Below, piece after piece: positions 52,326-60,503 of a stretch of 64,000 nt of DNA. This DNA is from CAYFUF01 sp964394795. Its GTDB lineage: Bacteria; Bacillota; Clostridia; Tissierellales; Peptoniphilaceae. A model generated the notes under the pieces. It saw nothing but the letters and a program-made list of their open reading frames with translations, ran no database searches and was not told the DNA's origin. A program made the position numbers and the translations under genes. Each line of letters starts with the position of its first letter. Within the stretch, counting starts at the first letter, position 1. The stretch lies in assembly GCA_964394795.1 (NCBI GenBank), contig CAYMYX010000003.1, positions 1-64,000 on the forward strand. The letters are read 5' to 3'.

Positions 52326-53333
52326 ATGAACCACATCCAAGTCCCCAAAGATTACAAACCTACGTTGAATAGCTACGAGATGCAAAGGGCTATCGACTTC
52401 ATAAAGACCGTCTTCCAGTCCGAGCTATCTACCGCGTTAGACCTCCAACGAGTATCAGCGCCATTATTCGTTACCGAGGGATCCGGTCTCAATGATAACC
52501 TGAGCGGAAGTGAAAGACCGGTTGCTTTTGACGTACCGGCGATTGGGGAAGAAGCACAAGTTGTCCACTCCCTTGCCAAATGGAAACGGCAAGCGCTAGC
52601 TCGATATGGCTATGAAGTCTATGAGGGTCTTTTCACGGATATGAATGCAATCCGCCGTGAAGAGGATTTGGATAATACCCACTCTATCTACGTCGACCAG
52701 TGGGACTGGGAAAGAATCATCAATGAGAGCGACCGCAACCGAGACTACTTGGAGGCAACTGTTCAAAGCATTGTTGATACCATTTGCAATGTCAACCACT
52801 TGCTCAAGGCAAGATTTCCCCAACTGAAAACAGAGCTACGCCGGGAGGTGACCTTCGTTACGGCTCAGGAATTGGAAGATCAGTACCCCGACCTCGAACC
52901 CGAAGAAAGGGAGAGAGAGTTCGCCAAAATCCATAAAACAATTTTCATTGTAGCTATCGGAGACAAGATGGAATCGGGAGAGCGACACGGAATGAGAGCA
53001 CCTGACTATGATGACTGGAGCCTGAATGGGGATATTATCTTCTGGAATGAAGTCTTGGAAAAAGAGTTTGAACTGTCCTCCATGGGCATTCGGGTCAATC
53101 CCCACAGTTTGGCAAGGCAACTAAAGCTTGCTGATGCGGAAGACCGTCTCCGCTTTCCTTACCACCGAGCACTACTTGAAGGAAAGCTTCCTCAAACGAT
53201 CGGTGGAGGTATTGGACAATCCAGACTTTGCATGCTGCTGCTGGGAGCTGCCCACATTGGAGAGGTCCAAGCGAGCATCTGGGATGAGGAAACGGAAAGA
53301 GTCTGCCAGGAACATGGAATTCCTCTTCTATAG
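52326..53333 (+). CDS. asnA: Aspartate-ammonia ligase (asparagine synthetase A)
   Basis: Makes asparagine from aspartate, ammonia and ATP. The 335-residue protein belongs to the class II aminoacyl-tRNA-synthetase fold. Landmarks are LQRVSAPLFVTEGSGLNDNL, VVHSLAKWKRQAL, GLFTDMNAIRR, HSIYVDQWDWE, SSMGIRVNPHSLARQL, and the C-terminal GGGIGQSRLCMLLLGAAHIGE. AAGGAG stands before the ATG. Length is normal. Confidence 0.96.
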   Translation: MNHIQVPKDYKPTLNSYEMQRAIDFIKTVFQSELSTALDLQRVSAPLFVTEGSGLNDNLSGSERPVAFDVPAIGEEAQVVHSLAKWKRQALARYGYEVYEGLFTDMNAIRREEDLDNTHSIYVDQWDWERIINESDRNRDYLEATVQSIVDTICNVNHLLKARFPQLKTELRREVTFVTAQELEDQYPDLEPEEREREFAKIHKTIFIVAIGDKMESGERHGMRAPDYDDWSLNGDIIFWNEVLEKEFELSSMGIRVNPHSLARQLKLADAEDRLRFPYHRALLEGKLPQTIGGGIGQSRLCMLLLGAAHIGEVQASIWDEETERVCQEHGIPLL

Positions 53334-53345
53334 GGATTTTGCTGT

Positions 53346-53374
53346 TTGACTTATTGGTCCCCATTACGTATAAT
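53346..53374 (+). promoter_or_regulatory. Promoter of the tRNA-Ser/SRP RNA unit
   Basis: TTGACT (53346-53351), 17-bp spacer, TATAAT (53369-53374), 17 bp before the tRNA. No second promoter is seen before the SRP RNA. Confidence 0.85.
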
Positions 53375-53391
53375 ATTCGGGTAACCTTATT

Positions 53392-53481
53392 GGAGAGTTG
53401 TCCGAGTGGCCGAAGGAGCATGATTGGAAATCATGTATACGCGCAAGTGTATCGAGGGTTCAAATCCCTCACTCTCCGCCA
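53392..53481 (+). tRNA. tRNA-Ser (anticodon GGA)
   Basis: A class II tRNA of 90 nt including the encoded CCA. Acceptor arms GGAGAGT and ACTCTCC with G discriminator; anticodon arm CATGA-TTGGAAA-TCATG gives GGA; long variable arm TACGC-GCAA-GTGTA, typical of serine; T arm GAGGG-TTCAAAT-CCCTC. It reads UCC and UCU codons. Confidence 0.97.
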
Positions 53482-53482
53482 T

Positions 53483-53748
53483 GCACTATACGGGGAGTTA
53501 GCGGTGCCCTGAACCTGCAATCCGCTATAGCAGGGTAGAATTCCCAGCCTCGACTTAGGGATGGGGTGGTCCGGTCGAAGTAAGTGGTGTTGAAGGTGGG
53601 GTCTTGCACAATGGAGCTCTGTGAACCATGTCAGGTCTGGAAGGAAGCAGCATTAAGCAGATACCTTCATGTGTTGCGAGGCAGCCCCACCGGAGCTAAC
53701 TGCTTTGGTGCCGCATCTTGTTCTTTTGGCAAAGCTGGGTGTGCGGTA
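53483..53748 (+). ncRNA. ffs: Signal recognition particle RNA (large, Alu-containing)
   Basis: The conserved domain IV tip, TGTCAGGTCTGGAAGGAAGC and the AGCATTAAG that follows, is at about 53630-53660; this binds Ffh. The 5' Alu part is also present (GGGGAGTTAGCGGTGCCCTG, TGCAATCCGCTATAGCAGGG). The ends can pair (GCAC with GTGC). The length of about 266 nt matches the Bacillus-type SRP RNA. Ends are approximate. It begins within a few bases of the tRNA's CCA. Confidence 0.93.
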
Positions 53749-53754
53749 TTATTG

Positions 53755-53779
53755 AGAAGCCTACGGGCTTCTTTTTTTG
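53755..53779 (+). terminator. SRP RNA terminator
   Basis: Arms AGAAGCC and GGCTTCT around a 4-nt loop (TACG), then TTTTTT. Confidence 0.92.
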
Positions 53780-53886
53780 TTTTATATTCCCACCTTTATG
53801 GGTAATGATTATTGGTGCATTATACAAGTATTTTAATGGGGAAGCGATTCAAATATCTGGATGGCTTTCTATGGAAAGGATATATT

Positions 53887-54297
53887 ATGGTTGAAAAAGT
53901 AGAATTTACCGGTCAAGTCAGCAAGTTGTTTGAAGAGTTCGATGAGGGAAACTTTGAGAACCTAAAACACCTGAAAATCATCAAAGAGTATGGTGAGTTT
54001 GGGCAATCCGAAAGCGGAGAAAGCCTTGCCTACTTTTTATGGGATGGTGGCGACCGTAAGCTAGCAGAATATGAAGAGGATGGATCGCTTTTCCTAGTCC
54101 AGACTTCCGAGATTCATCGCACGGAAGATGTTGACGAGGAGAGAGACTGGTATCAGGTTGAATCAAAGGAACAAGCGGAGTGGATTAATAGCCATTTGAA
54201 TGGCCACCGTTTATCTCTCAACTACCATGGCCCAAAGATTTGGACACAAGAAGGCACGATTCATTACAGAGAGAATTTTGGTGCTCACAAAAAGTAA
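53887..54297 (+). CDS. Hypothetical protein
   Basis: A 136-residue soluble, acidic protein I do not recognise. It lacks a signal peptide or membrane helix and is rich in Glu, Asp, Trp and Tyr. Visible stretches are LKIIKEYGEFGQSESGES and AYFLWDGGDRKLAEYEEDGS. ATG 53887, preceded by AAAGGA at 7 nt, is preferred over earlier in-frame ATGs that would run back toward the SRP RNA terminator. A hairpin terminator follows. Confidence 0.6.
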   Translation: MVEKVEFTGQVSKLFEEFDEGNFENLKHLKIIKEYGEFGQSESGESLAYFLWDGGDRKLAEYEEDGSLFLVQTSEIHRTEDVDEERDWYQVESKEQAEWINSHLNGHRLSLNYHGPKIWTQEGTIHYRENFGAHKK

Positions 54298-54308
54298 GAA
54301 AATAGAGA

Positions 54309-54341
54309 GTCTTTGGTTCTTCATTGGACCAAAGGCTTTTT
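54309..54341 (+). terminator. Terminator after the hypothetical gene
   Basis: Arms CTTTGGT and ACCAAAG with a 10-nt loop, followed by GCTTTTT. Confidence 0.8.
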
Positions 54342-54376
54342 AAAAACGAGGCAAGTTCATAGATAAGTGAGTTGAT

Positions 54377-54793
54377 ATGAAGAAGATAACAAAAATAATT
54401 GCTGTGCTAGCGGTCTATTTTGTCGCTTTAACGGCATGTGAAGCTGGTACCAGTTACCCAATGGACTACCCCCAAAGCCAGTGGAAAGCTAAAGATATCG
54501 ACTTGTCATTTAAAATGGACAGCGAAAAGTACGATAATGCCATTGGAGAAAGCGTCGGTGAACTGGTGGTTGACGGCGAAACCATTACCATTGAATGTGG
54601 CTATGATAAGGGAACCATGGGTGTTTATAAGCTGAGAGAAAACTCGGCAATGGACGGCTTGTCACCTAACGACCTCTTGTTTAAAGGGTCGCTAGCAGAA
54701 AAGGGCGGAGTCTTTCATTTAACAGTAGATGAATCAACGATCGACTCGATTCGGGTAGACGATGAAATTGTATTTGAACAAGTGAATCCCTAA
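54377..54793 (+). CDS. Hypothetical lipoprotein
   Basis: A 138-residue precursor with a basic N-terminus, hydrophobic core and lipobox LTAC (Cys21). The mature part is mostly polar and looks beta-rich (ETITIECGYDKGTMGVYKL; FHLTVDESTIDSIRVDDEIV). I do not recognise the family. The ribosome site is weak (AGTGAG). It lies directly before the 718-bp inverted-repeat element. Confidence 0.65.
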   Translation: MKKITKIIAVLAVYFVALTACEAGTSYPMDYPQSQWKAKDIDLSFKMDSEKYDNAIGESVGELVVDGETITIECGYDKGTMGVYKLRENSAMDGLSPNDLLFKGSLAEKGGVFHLTVDESTIDSIRVDDEIVFEQVNP

Positions 54794-54835
54794 GACGAAA
54801 TCAAAAAAGGGATGTAGCAAAATAGACTCTAAGGT

Positions 54836-54876
54836 GACCCCATAAAATTGGATATTTAATACAACTTTATGGGGTC
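54836..54876. repeat. Inverted repeat resembling paired IS3-type ends
   Basis: Arms GACCCCATAAA and TTTATGGGGTC (11 bp, perfect) around 19 bp; each arm read inward (GACCCCATAAAATTG and GACCCCATAAAGTTG) looks like the TGACCCC-type ends of IS150-group elements. No IS gene remains. Confidence 0.5.
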
Positions 54877-54965
54877 GGTATGTTTTGACTCAGTCCTTTC
54901 TTTTTGGAGATGATAACCTTGAGAATTAAGATTTTCTATTTTTGATTGGCTACCACTATGCCTTA

Positions 54966-55206
54966 TATACCAAATCAAATCTTCTTCGTTTTGGAATATA
55001 ACTTTTCACCCCATTTATATACCAAATCGCATTTTCTCCGCTTTGGTATACAAGTTTTCATTCATTTTATATACCAAAGCGCATTCTTCTCGTTTTGGAA
55101 TACGTTTTAGCCCTCAAATCGTATACCAAACTGCATTTTTCTCATTCTGGTATAATTCTAGCACCTCAAATCGTATACCAAACTGCATTATCCTTACTCT
55201 GGTATA
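54966..55206. repeat. Five tandem 52-bp palindromic repeats
   Basis: TATACC occurs at 54966, 55018, 55070, 55122 and 55174, an exact 52-bp period. Each unit holds TATACCAAA, about 15 variable bp, and TTTGGTATA or a close variant (GGAATA in units 1 and 3, TCTGGTATA in 4 and 5). The part between palindromes is less conserved but has units 1-2 and 3-5 alike. 52 bp is about five DNA turns, so all copies would face the same way. Confidence 0.85.
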
Positions 55207-55366
55207 AATAGCCCTTGTAGATATTCCAATTCGGTACTGACCCTAACAAATACGTAGACCACCCATATGAACCCAAAACCACAACAAAAAAGCAGGGTCA
55301 CCAAGCCCCACTTTCTCTCAAACGTCGCTAATAAATTTTTAACAGTCCCTTCTAGAGGCAGAAAAG

Positions 55367-55405
55367 GGGCTGTGTCAGAATGACTAAAAAATTCTGACAC
55401 AGCCC
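55367..55405. repeat. Long perfect hairpin
   Basis: Arms GGGCTGTGTCAGAAT and ATTCTGACACAGCCC (15 bp, perfect) with a 9-nt A-rich loop. No good T-tract follows. The GGGCTGTGTCAGAA wording again resembles insertion-sequence ends. Confidence 0.65.
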
Positions 55406-55468
55406 TCATTTCTTGTCTTGTTGTAACTCACTAGGTTGTTGCTCATCAATTATATCAGCAAACAAAGA

Positions 55469-55503
55469 GGACCTGGCAATTTGCCAAGTCCTTCTTTGTT
55501 TTA
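55469..55503. terminator. Hairpin near the right end of the element
   Basis: Arms GGACCTGGCA and TGCCAAGTCC (one mismatch) around a 3-nt loop, followed by TTCTTTGTTTT. Plus-strand terminator shape; it does not face a recognised gene on that strand. Confidence 0.6.
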
Positions 55504-55546
55504 TAGGGTCTATTTTGCAACAACCCCCTTTACATTCATATGATAT

Positions 55547-56644
55547 TTAAACATTGAAGCGGAAATGAACCACATCTCCATCTTGCATAATGTACTCTTT
55601 ACCTTCCAAGCGAACTTTGCCCTTTTCCTTCGCCTTGGCTTCAGATCCAAGTTCTACCAGGTCATCGTAGGAGACGACCTCGGCTCGGATAAAGCCACGG
55701 GAGATATCCGTGTGAATCTTTCCGGCAGCTTCCACAGCTGGGGTGCCTTTGTTAATCGTCCAAGCCCGGGTCTCCATCTCACCGGTGGTGAGGAAGGACA
55801 TCAGTCCAAGGAGGTTGTAGCTTGCGACGATAAGCTTGTCTACACCGGACTTGTCGGTGCCTAGCATTTCCAGAAACTCTTGGCGTTCGTCGGCATCTTC
55901 CAACTCGGAAATCTCTTGTTCTGCTTGAGCAGATATGACGACCACCTTGGCATCCTCGGTAGATGCGAAGTCACGGATCTTTTGTACCCAGTCGTTGGAA
56001 GCGCCGTCGTCAGCGATATCTTCGGTTGAAACGTTAGTTACATAGATAATGGGTTTTGTTGATAGAAGTTGGTAAGAACGAAGAAGCTTCTCCTCATCTT
56101 CAGTCAGTTTGAGGACACGAGCGGATTTTCCTTCGTTGAGGACTTCAAGGATGCGGTTGAGGAGGTCAACTTCGGCTCGAACGGCTTTATCTGCTTTCGC
56201 TTGCTTCTCCTTCTTTTGCAGCATCTTCTCGATCTGTTCCATATCGGAAAGGATGAGTTCCAGATTGATGGTCTCGATGTCACGAAGGGGGTCGACATCG
56301 CCATCGACGTGGGTAATGTTGGGGTCTTCGAAGCAGCGGAGGACCTCGACGATAGCCTCACACTCACGAATGTTGGTTAAGAACTTATTACCTAACCCTT
56401 CACCTTTACTGGCACCTCTGACCAAACCGGCTATGTCATAGAACTCGATAACAGCCGGAATGATTTTCTTTGATCCGCTGATATCCGAAAGAACTTGTAA
56501 ACGCTCATCGGGGACTTCTACTAAGCCCACATTAGGCTCGATAGTACAGAAGGGATAGTTAGCCGCTTCAGCGCCCGCCTTGGTGATGGCATTGAACAAG
56601 GTAGATTTTCCGACGTTGGGCAAGCCCACAATTCCTAATTTCAT
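55547..56644 (-). CDS. ychF: Redox-regulated ATPase YchF (OLA1 family)
   Basis: Obg-related P-loop ATPase that binds ribosomes and responds to oxidative stress. The 365-residue protein starts MKLGIVGLPNVGKSTLFNAI (G1), has FYDIAGLVRGASKGEGLGNK (G3), the changed G4 position YVTNVS, a coiled-coil insert, and the C-terminal TGS domain (KGKVRLEGKEYIMQDGDVVHFRFN-type ending in HFRFNV). AAGGAG lies 13-14 nt before the ATG, a longer spacing than usual. It is divergent from pepP. Confidence 0.95.
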   Translation of the reverse strand: MKLGIVGLPNVGKSTLFNAITKAGAEAANYPFCTIEPNVGLVEVPDERLQVLSDISGSKKIIPAVIEFYDIAGLVRGASKGEGLGNKFLTNIRECEAIVEVLRCFEDPNITHVDGDVDPLRDIETINLELILSDMEQIEKMLQKKEKQAKADKAVRAEVDLLNRILEVLNEGKSARVLKLTEDEEKLLRSYQLLSTKPIIYVTNVSTEDIADDGASNDWVQKIRDFASTEDAKVVVISAQAEQEISELEDADERQEFLEMLGTDKSGVDKLIVASYNLLGLMSFLTTGEMETRAWTINKGTPAVEAAGKIHTDISRGFIRAEVVSYDDLVELGSEAKAKEKGKVRLEGKEYIMQDGDVVHFRFNV

Positions 56645-56798
56645 AAAACTTTATTCACTCCTTTTATTCGTAGAACAGAAAGAAGGAGCCACTTAGGTGA
56701 TACGCAGTAAGGGCTCTCCTCAAATTCCTGATATTCTCTCACTTTTTAGTCTTCGCCATTATATCACAAATGAATGTAAGGAAAGAAGGATAAGTCTT

Positions 56799-56826
56799 TT
56801 GAGGAAGGTTAATTATTCGCTATAAT
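56799..56826 (+). promoter_or_regulatory. Possible promoter of the aminopeptidase gene
   Basis: TTGAGG (56799-56804), 16-bp spacer, TATAAT (56821-56826), 42 bp before the ATG. Nothing else is recognisable in the 224-bp divergent gap. Confidence 0.55.
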
Positions 56827-56868
56827 GGAGGGAGAACGAAATGTATAGAGGAGAAAAGAGGAGACGAG

Positions 56869-58644
56869 ATGAACATCAACGAACGTGTAGAAGCATTGCG
56901 CAAAAAGATGTTGGGTCGAGGGATTGAAGCCTATGTCGTACCAACATCGGACCCTCATCAGTCGGAGTACGTTGCTGACTACTATAAGACACGTGAATAT
57001 ATTACAGGCTTTACGGGATCGGCGGGGACGGCTGTTATCACGATGAAGGAATGCGGACTTTGGACTGATGGACGGTACTTTCTCCAAGCGGAAGAGGAGT
57101 TGAAGGGTAGCCCCTACCACCTGTACCGCATGGGCACCGACGACCTCAGTGTCGAAGACTTTATCATCAAGCATGTATCCAGCTTTGGTAAGGTGGGGTT
57201 TGATGGCAAGTGTATGGCCACCTCCAGTTACCGAAAGCTGTCCAAGGAGCTAGGCAAGCGGATGCTGATTTCTAACGTGGACTACGTTGGGGACATTTGG
57301 GACGACCGCCCAGCACTACCTAGTCAATCGGCTTATTACTATCCAAAGGAGTACTCGGGAAGATCTGTGGAAGAAAGGCTGTCTATCCTTCGCTACATGA
57401 TGCGAGACAGAGACATTGATTACACCTTCATCGGCGCCTTAGAAGACATCTGCTATCTTTACAATATTAGGGGATGGGATGTTGAGTCCACACCGGTGGT
57501 CTTAAGCTATGCCTTGGTGTCAAGAGACCAAGCCTACCTCTTTATCGACAAAGAAAAAGTCACCAGCGAGGTAAAAGGTCCTTTAGAGGAAGCAGGCGTT
57601 CGCATCTATGACTACGACGCAGTAGAGAACTACCTCCGAGAAATTGAAGGGCAAAAGGTAGTCTACCTTGATCCAAATCGGACCAACATCTACCTTTATG
57701 ATCAGTTGAATAATAACGTCAAGATTCAAACCGGTATCAACCTGACCAGCTATATGAAGGCAATCAAGACGGACATAGAAATCGAGAACACCAAAGAAGC
57801 CCACATTAAAGATGGGGTTGCGGTAACGAAATTCTTCCGTTGGATTGAAACGGGAGCACGGACCAGCTATGTATCGGAAGCTAGCGCGGCAGAAAAGCTC
57901 CACGAATTCCGTCAAAATCAGGAAGACTTCCTACAAGATAGTTTTGCAGCAATCGTGGGTTATGGGTCCAATGGGGCAATCGTCCACTACAATCCGCTTA
58001 CCGCTCCCCGGTCCTCTCGGGTAGAGGCTAGAGGCCTCTTGCTGGTAGACAGCGGCGGCCAGTACCTTCAGGGAACGACGGATGTGACGAGAACTTACGC
58101 TATGGGAGAAACCACCTACGAAGAGAAGTTGGATTACACCTTAGTGTTGAAGGCACATATTGCCGGAATGACTGCCCGGTTCCCAACCGGAACGACAGGT
58201 AAGGCCATCCACGAAGTCACCCGCTATCCTTTGCTGAAGGAACTTAGGGACTACAACCATGGCACGGGTCACGGTGTCGGCCACTTGCTAAGCGTCCACG
58301 AAGGACCTCAGTCTTTCTCCAAGAACGATCAAGGCGTGGAAATTGCAACAGGTATGATAACCAGTATTGAACCGGGTCTGTATGTCACCGGCAAATACGG
58401 CATCCGCACGGAATCTTTGGCTTTATGTGTGGACTGCGAGACCAACGATTTTGGTCACTTCCTCGAATTTGAACCAATTACCTGGATTCCAATCGATACA
58501 AGACCAATTTTGCGCCAGAAGCTTGAAGCTTGGGAAATCGAGTGGTTAAATCACTACAACCAAACGTGTTTCGATAAACTTTCTCCCCATTTGGAGGGAG
58601 AGGACTTGGCTTACCTCGAGGCGCGTTGTCAGGCGATAGGGTAA
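56869..58644 (+). CDS. pepP: Xaa-Pro aminopeptidase (M24B family)
   Basis: Removes N-terminal residues next to proline. The 591-residue protein has two N-terminal creatinase-like domains (VPTSDPHQSEYVADYYKTRE; FTGSAGTAVITMKECGLWTD) and a C-terminal pita-bread domain with the metal ligands: Asp in LLVDSGGQYLQGTTDVTRT, His in GTGHGVGHLLSVHEGP, Glu in TSIEPGLYVTGKYGIRTES. This long three-domain form is the common Firmicute/eukaryote type. It precedes uvrC by three bases, so the two are probably one transcript. Confidence 0.92.
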   Translation: MNINERVEALRKKMLGRGIEAYVVPTSDPHQSEYVADYYKTREYITGFTGSAGTAVITMKECGLWTDGRYFLQAEEELKGSPYHLYRMGTDDLSVEDFIIKHVSSFGKVGFDGKCMATSSYRKLSKELGKRMLISNVDYVGDIWDDRPALPSQSAYYYPKEYSGRSVEERLSILRYMMRDRDIDYTFIGALEDICYLYNIRGWDVESTPVVLSYALVSRDQAYLFIDKEKVTSEVKGPLEEAGVRIYDYDAVENYLREIEGQKVVYLDPNRTNIYLYDQLNNNVKIQTGINLTSYMKAIKTDIEIENTKEAHIKDGVAVTKFFRWIETGARTSYVSEASAAEKLHEFRQNQEDFLQDSFAAIVGYGSNGAIVHYNPLTAPRSSRVEARGLLLVDSGGQYLQGTTDVTRTYAMGETTYEEKLDYTLVLKAHIAGMTARFPTGTTGKAIHEVTRYPLLKELRDYNHGTGHGVGHLLSVHEGPQSFSKNDQGVEIATGMITSIEPGLYVTGKYGIRTESLALCVDCETNDFGHFLEFEPITWIPIDTRPILRQKLEAWEIEWLNHYNQTCFDKLSPHLEGEDLAYLEARCQAIG

Positions 58645-58647
58645 GGC

Positions 58648-60492
58648 ATGAAAGATTTTTCAGAACAGCTTCGTCACCTCCCTCAAGCCCCCGGCGTCTA
58701 TGTCATGTACAACGACGCCAATGAAATCATCTACGTCGGCAAGGCAATCAACCTGAAAAATCGGGTCTCCTCCTATTTCCAAAGGAGCAATTCCGGGAAG
58801 ACGCCCAAGGTGGTGGCCATGGTCGACCACGTCGACCACTTCGAATACATCTTGGTGGAGAACGAAGTCGAGGCGTTGGTTCTTGAGTCTAACTTCATCA
58901 AGGAGCACACGCCGAAATACAACATCCTCCTTCGGGACGATAAGCAATATCCATATATTCGTATCACTAAGGAGAAGTTTCCCCGCTTGCAAAAAGTACG
59001 GCAGGTGGAGAATGATGGTGCCAGATACTTTGGCCCCTTTCCTAATGCGTATGCGGTGAATGAAACCATCCAACTTCTCCAGCGTATCTACCAAATTAGA
59101 ACCTGTAACCTGGACTTTAATAAGGGGGCAAGGTTGGATCGCCCTTGTCTAAACTACTTCATTGAGCAGTGCCCGGCTCCTTGTATTGGCATTGCTGATG
59201 AAGAAGCCTACATGGCCAATATCAATGAAGTGGACACCTTCCTTAAAGGAAGGGACCAGAGCTTACGGAAAGTTCTGTTGGAAGGAATGGAGAAAGCAGC
59301 TTCGGAGCTGAAGTTCGAAAAGGCAGCCCGCTTTCGGGATGACCTCATGAATCTGGATGCCATCCTGGAGAAACAGCAGGTTACTTTCACGTCGGCAAAC
59401 GATGCGGATATCATTGCTTTGGCCCGGGGGACTAGCCAGATCACTATCCAGGTTTTCTTCCTACGGGGAGGCAAGGTGGTCGACCAAGAGCACTTCTCCA
59501 TGGTGGAGGAATTCCAAGAGGAATCGCCAGAGATTCTGTCATCCTTCTTGAAGCAGTTTTACCTTGATGCAACTTATGTACCTCGGGAAATTCTTCTGGA
59601 GCAGATACCTGCAGACTTCGAGGCAATTCAAGCTTTCCTAACCCAGAAGAAGGGGCAAAAGGTGACCATCCATATCCCTCAACGGGGGAAGAAGAGTGCC
59701 CTTATGGAGACTGTCCGCATCAATGCGGAAGAGCAATTGGAGAAGCAGGAAAAGAAGGAAGAAAAGAAAGAGCGGAACAAGGATAGGGGCATAGCCGCCT
59801 TGGAGGAAATCTTAGGTGTTGAAGACATTGGACGAATCGAATCCTATGACGTATCGAATATTTCCGGCGTTCAAAATGTTGGGTCCATGGTGGTTTACAA
59901 CCGGGAGAAGAAGGAACCCAAGGAATATCGGAAATTCAAGATCAAGGCAGTTGAAGGTATCGACGAGTATGCTTCCCAGAGGGAGATGCTGACGAGACGC
60001 TTCGACCATGGCCTTAAAGATATCGAAGAAGGAAAGACTGAGACAGGATTCGGCCAGTTGCCCTCCCTTGTCATCATGGATGGGGGCAAAGGGCAGGTGA
60101 ATATCGCCGAGAAAATCCTGGCAGAACGAAACTTGGATATCCCCGTAATCGGATTGATTAAGGACGATAAGCACAGGACGAAAGCCCTCTTGTATAAAGG
60201 TAAAGAGTATCCCATGGAGGCAAGGTCTCCACTCTACAAGTTTATGTTTGCCATCCAGGAAGAGGTTCACCGCTTTGCCATAAACTACCATAGGAAGCTC
60301 AGGGAGAAGGATATGGTTAATTCTGAGCTGGACCAAATTAAGGGTATTGGCCAAGTGCGTAGGCAAAGCTTGCTCAGGGAGATGGGGTCTGTGGATAAGG
60401 TTAAGCAAGCTAGTCTAGAAGAGCTAGAAGCGGTAACCGGAATGAATAAAAAAGCCGCGGCAGCTGTCTTTGCCCACTTCCATGGGGAATAG
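58648..60492 (+). CDS. uvrC: Excinuclease ABC subunit C
   Basis: Makes both incisions in nucleotide excision repair. The 614-residue protein has the GIY-YIG nuclease (APGVYVMYNDANEIIYVGKA), the Cys cluster region with CNLDFNKGARLDRPCLNYFI-type residues (CLNYFIEQCPAPCIG), a UVR domain (KFEKAARFRDDLMNLDAIL), the RNase H-like endonuclease domain (IESYDVSNISG, PSLVIMDGGKGQVN) and C-terminal helix-hairpin-helix motifs (IKGIGQVRRQSLLREMG). An acidic/basic Lys-Glu stretch near residue 370 is a variable linker. Confidence 0.96.
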   Translation: MKDFSEQLRHLPQAPGVYVMYNDANEIIYVGKAINLKNRVSSYFQRSNSGKTPKVVAMVDHVDHFEYILVENEVEALVLESNFIKEHTPKYNILLRDDKQYPYIRITKEKFPRLQKVRQVENDGARYFGPFPNAYAVNETIQLLQRIYQIRTCNLDFNKGARLDRPCLNYFIEQCPAPCIGIADEEAYMANINEVDTFLKGRDQSLRKVLLEGMEKAASELKFEKAARFRDDLMNLDAILEKQQVTFTSANDADIIALARGTSQITIQVFFLRGGKVVDQEHFSMVEEFQEESPEILSSFLKQFYLDATYVPREILLEQIPADFEAIQAFLTQKKGQKVTIHIPQRGKKSALMETVRINAEEQLEKQEKKEEKKERNKDRGIAALEEILGVEDIGRIESYDVSNISGVQNVGSMVVYNREKKEPKEYRKFKIKAVEGIDEYASQREMLTRRFDHGLKDIEEGKTETGFGQLPSLVIMDGGKGQVNIAEKILAERNLDIPVIGLIKDDKHRTKALLYKGKEYPMEARSPLYKFMFAIQEEVHRFAINYHRKLREKDMVNSELDQIKGIGQVRRQSLLREMGSVDKVKQASLEELEAVTGMNKKAAAAVFAHFHGE

Positions 60493-60503
60493 AAGGAGAG
60501 ATT

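Larger units (their letters stand above)
54809..55526. mobile_element. 718-bp element with terminal inverted repeats, no transposase
   Basis: Ends at 54809-54831 and 55504-55526 are inverted copies that match at 20 of 23 positions and share the core GCAAAATAGAC. The TGTTGCAAA-like right end resembles those of some insertion sequences. No target-site duplication is obvious and no convincing gene is inside. The whole gene-free stretch from 54794 to 55546 is this element plus short flanks. It may be a non-autonomous element or a decayed insertion sequence. Confidence 0.55.

Noticed and set aside
53584..53805. 73-codon open frame on the plus strand
   Set aside because: It lies inside the SRP RNA and its terminator; no ribosome site and the RNA explains the sequence.
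54966..55206. CRISPR array
   Set aside because: The repeats are imperfect, the palindrome arms are short, the 'spacers' are partly alike between units, and no cas gene is present.
55194..55409. 71-codon open frame on the minus strand with one hydrophobic stretch
   Set aside because: Starts inside a perfect hairpin, lacks a ribosome site, and lies in repeat-rich DNA; likely chance, though a tiny membrane protein cannot be fully excluded.
59812..60408. 198-codon minus-strand open frame inside uvrC
   Set aside because: Mirror frame of a well-supported gene; no start signals or recognisable domain.
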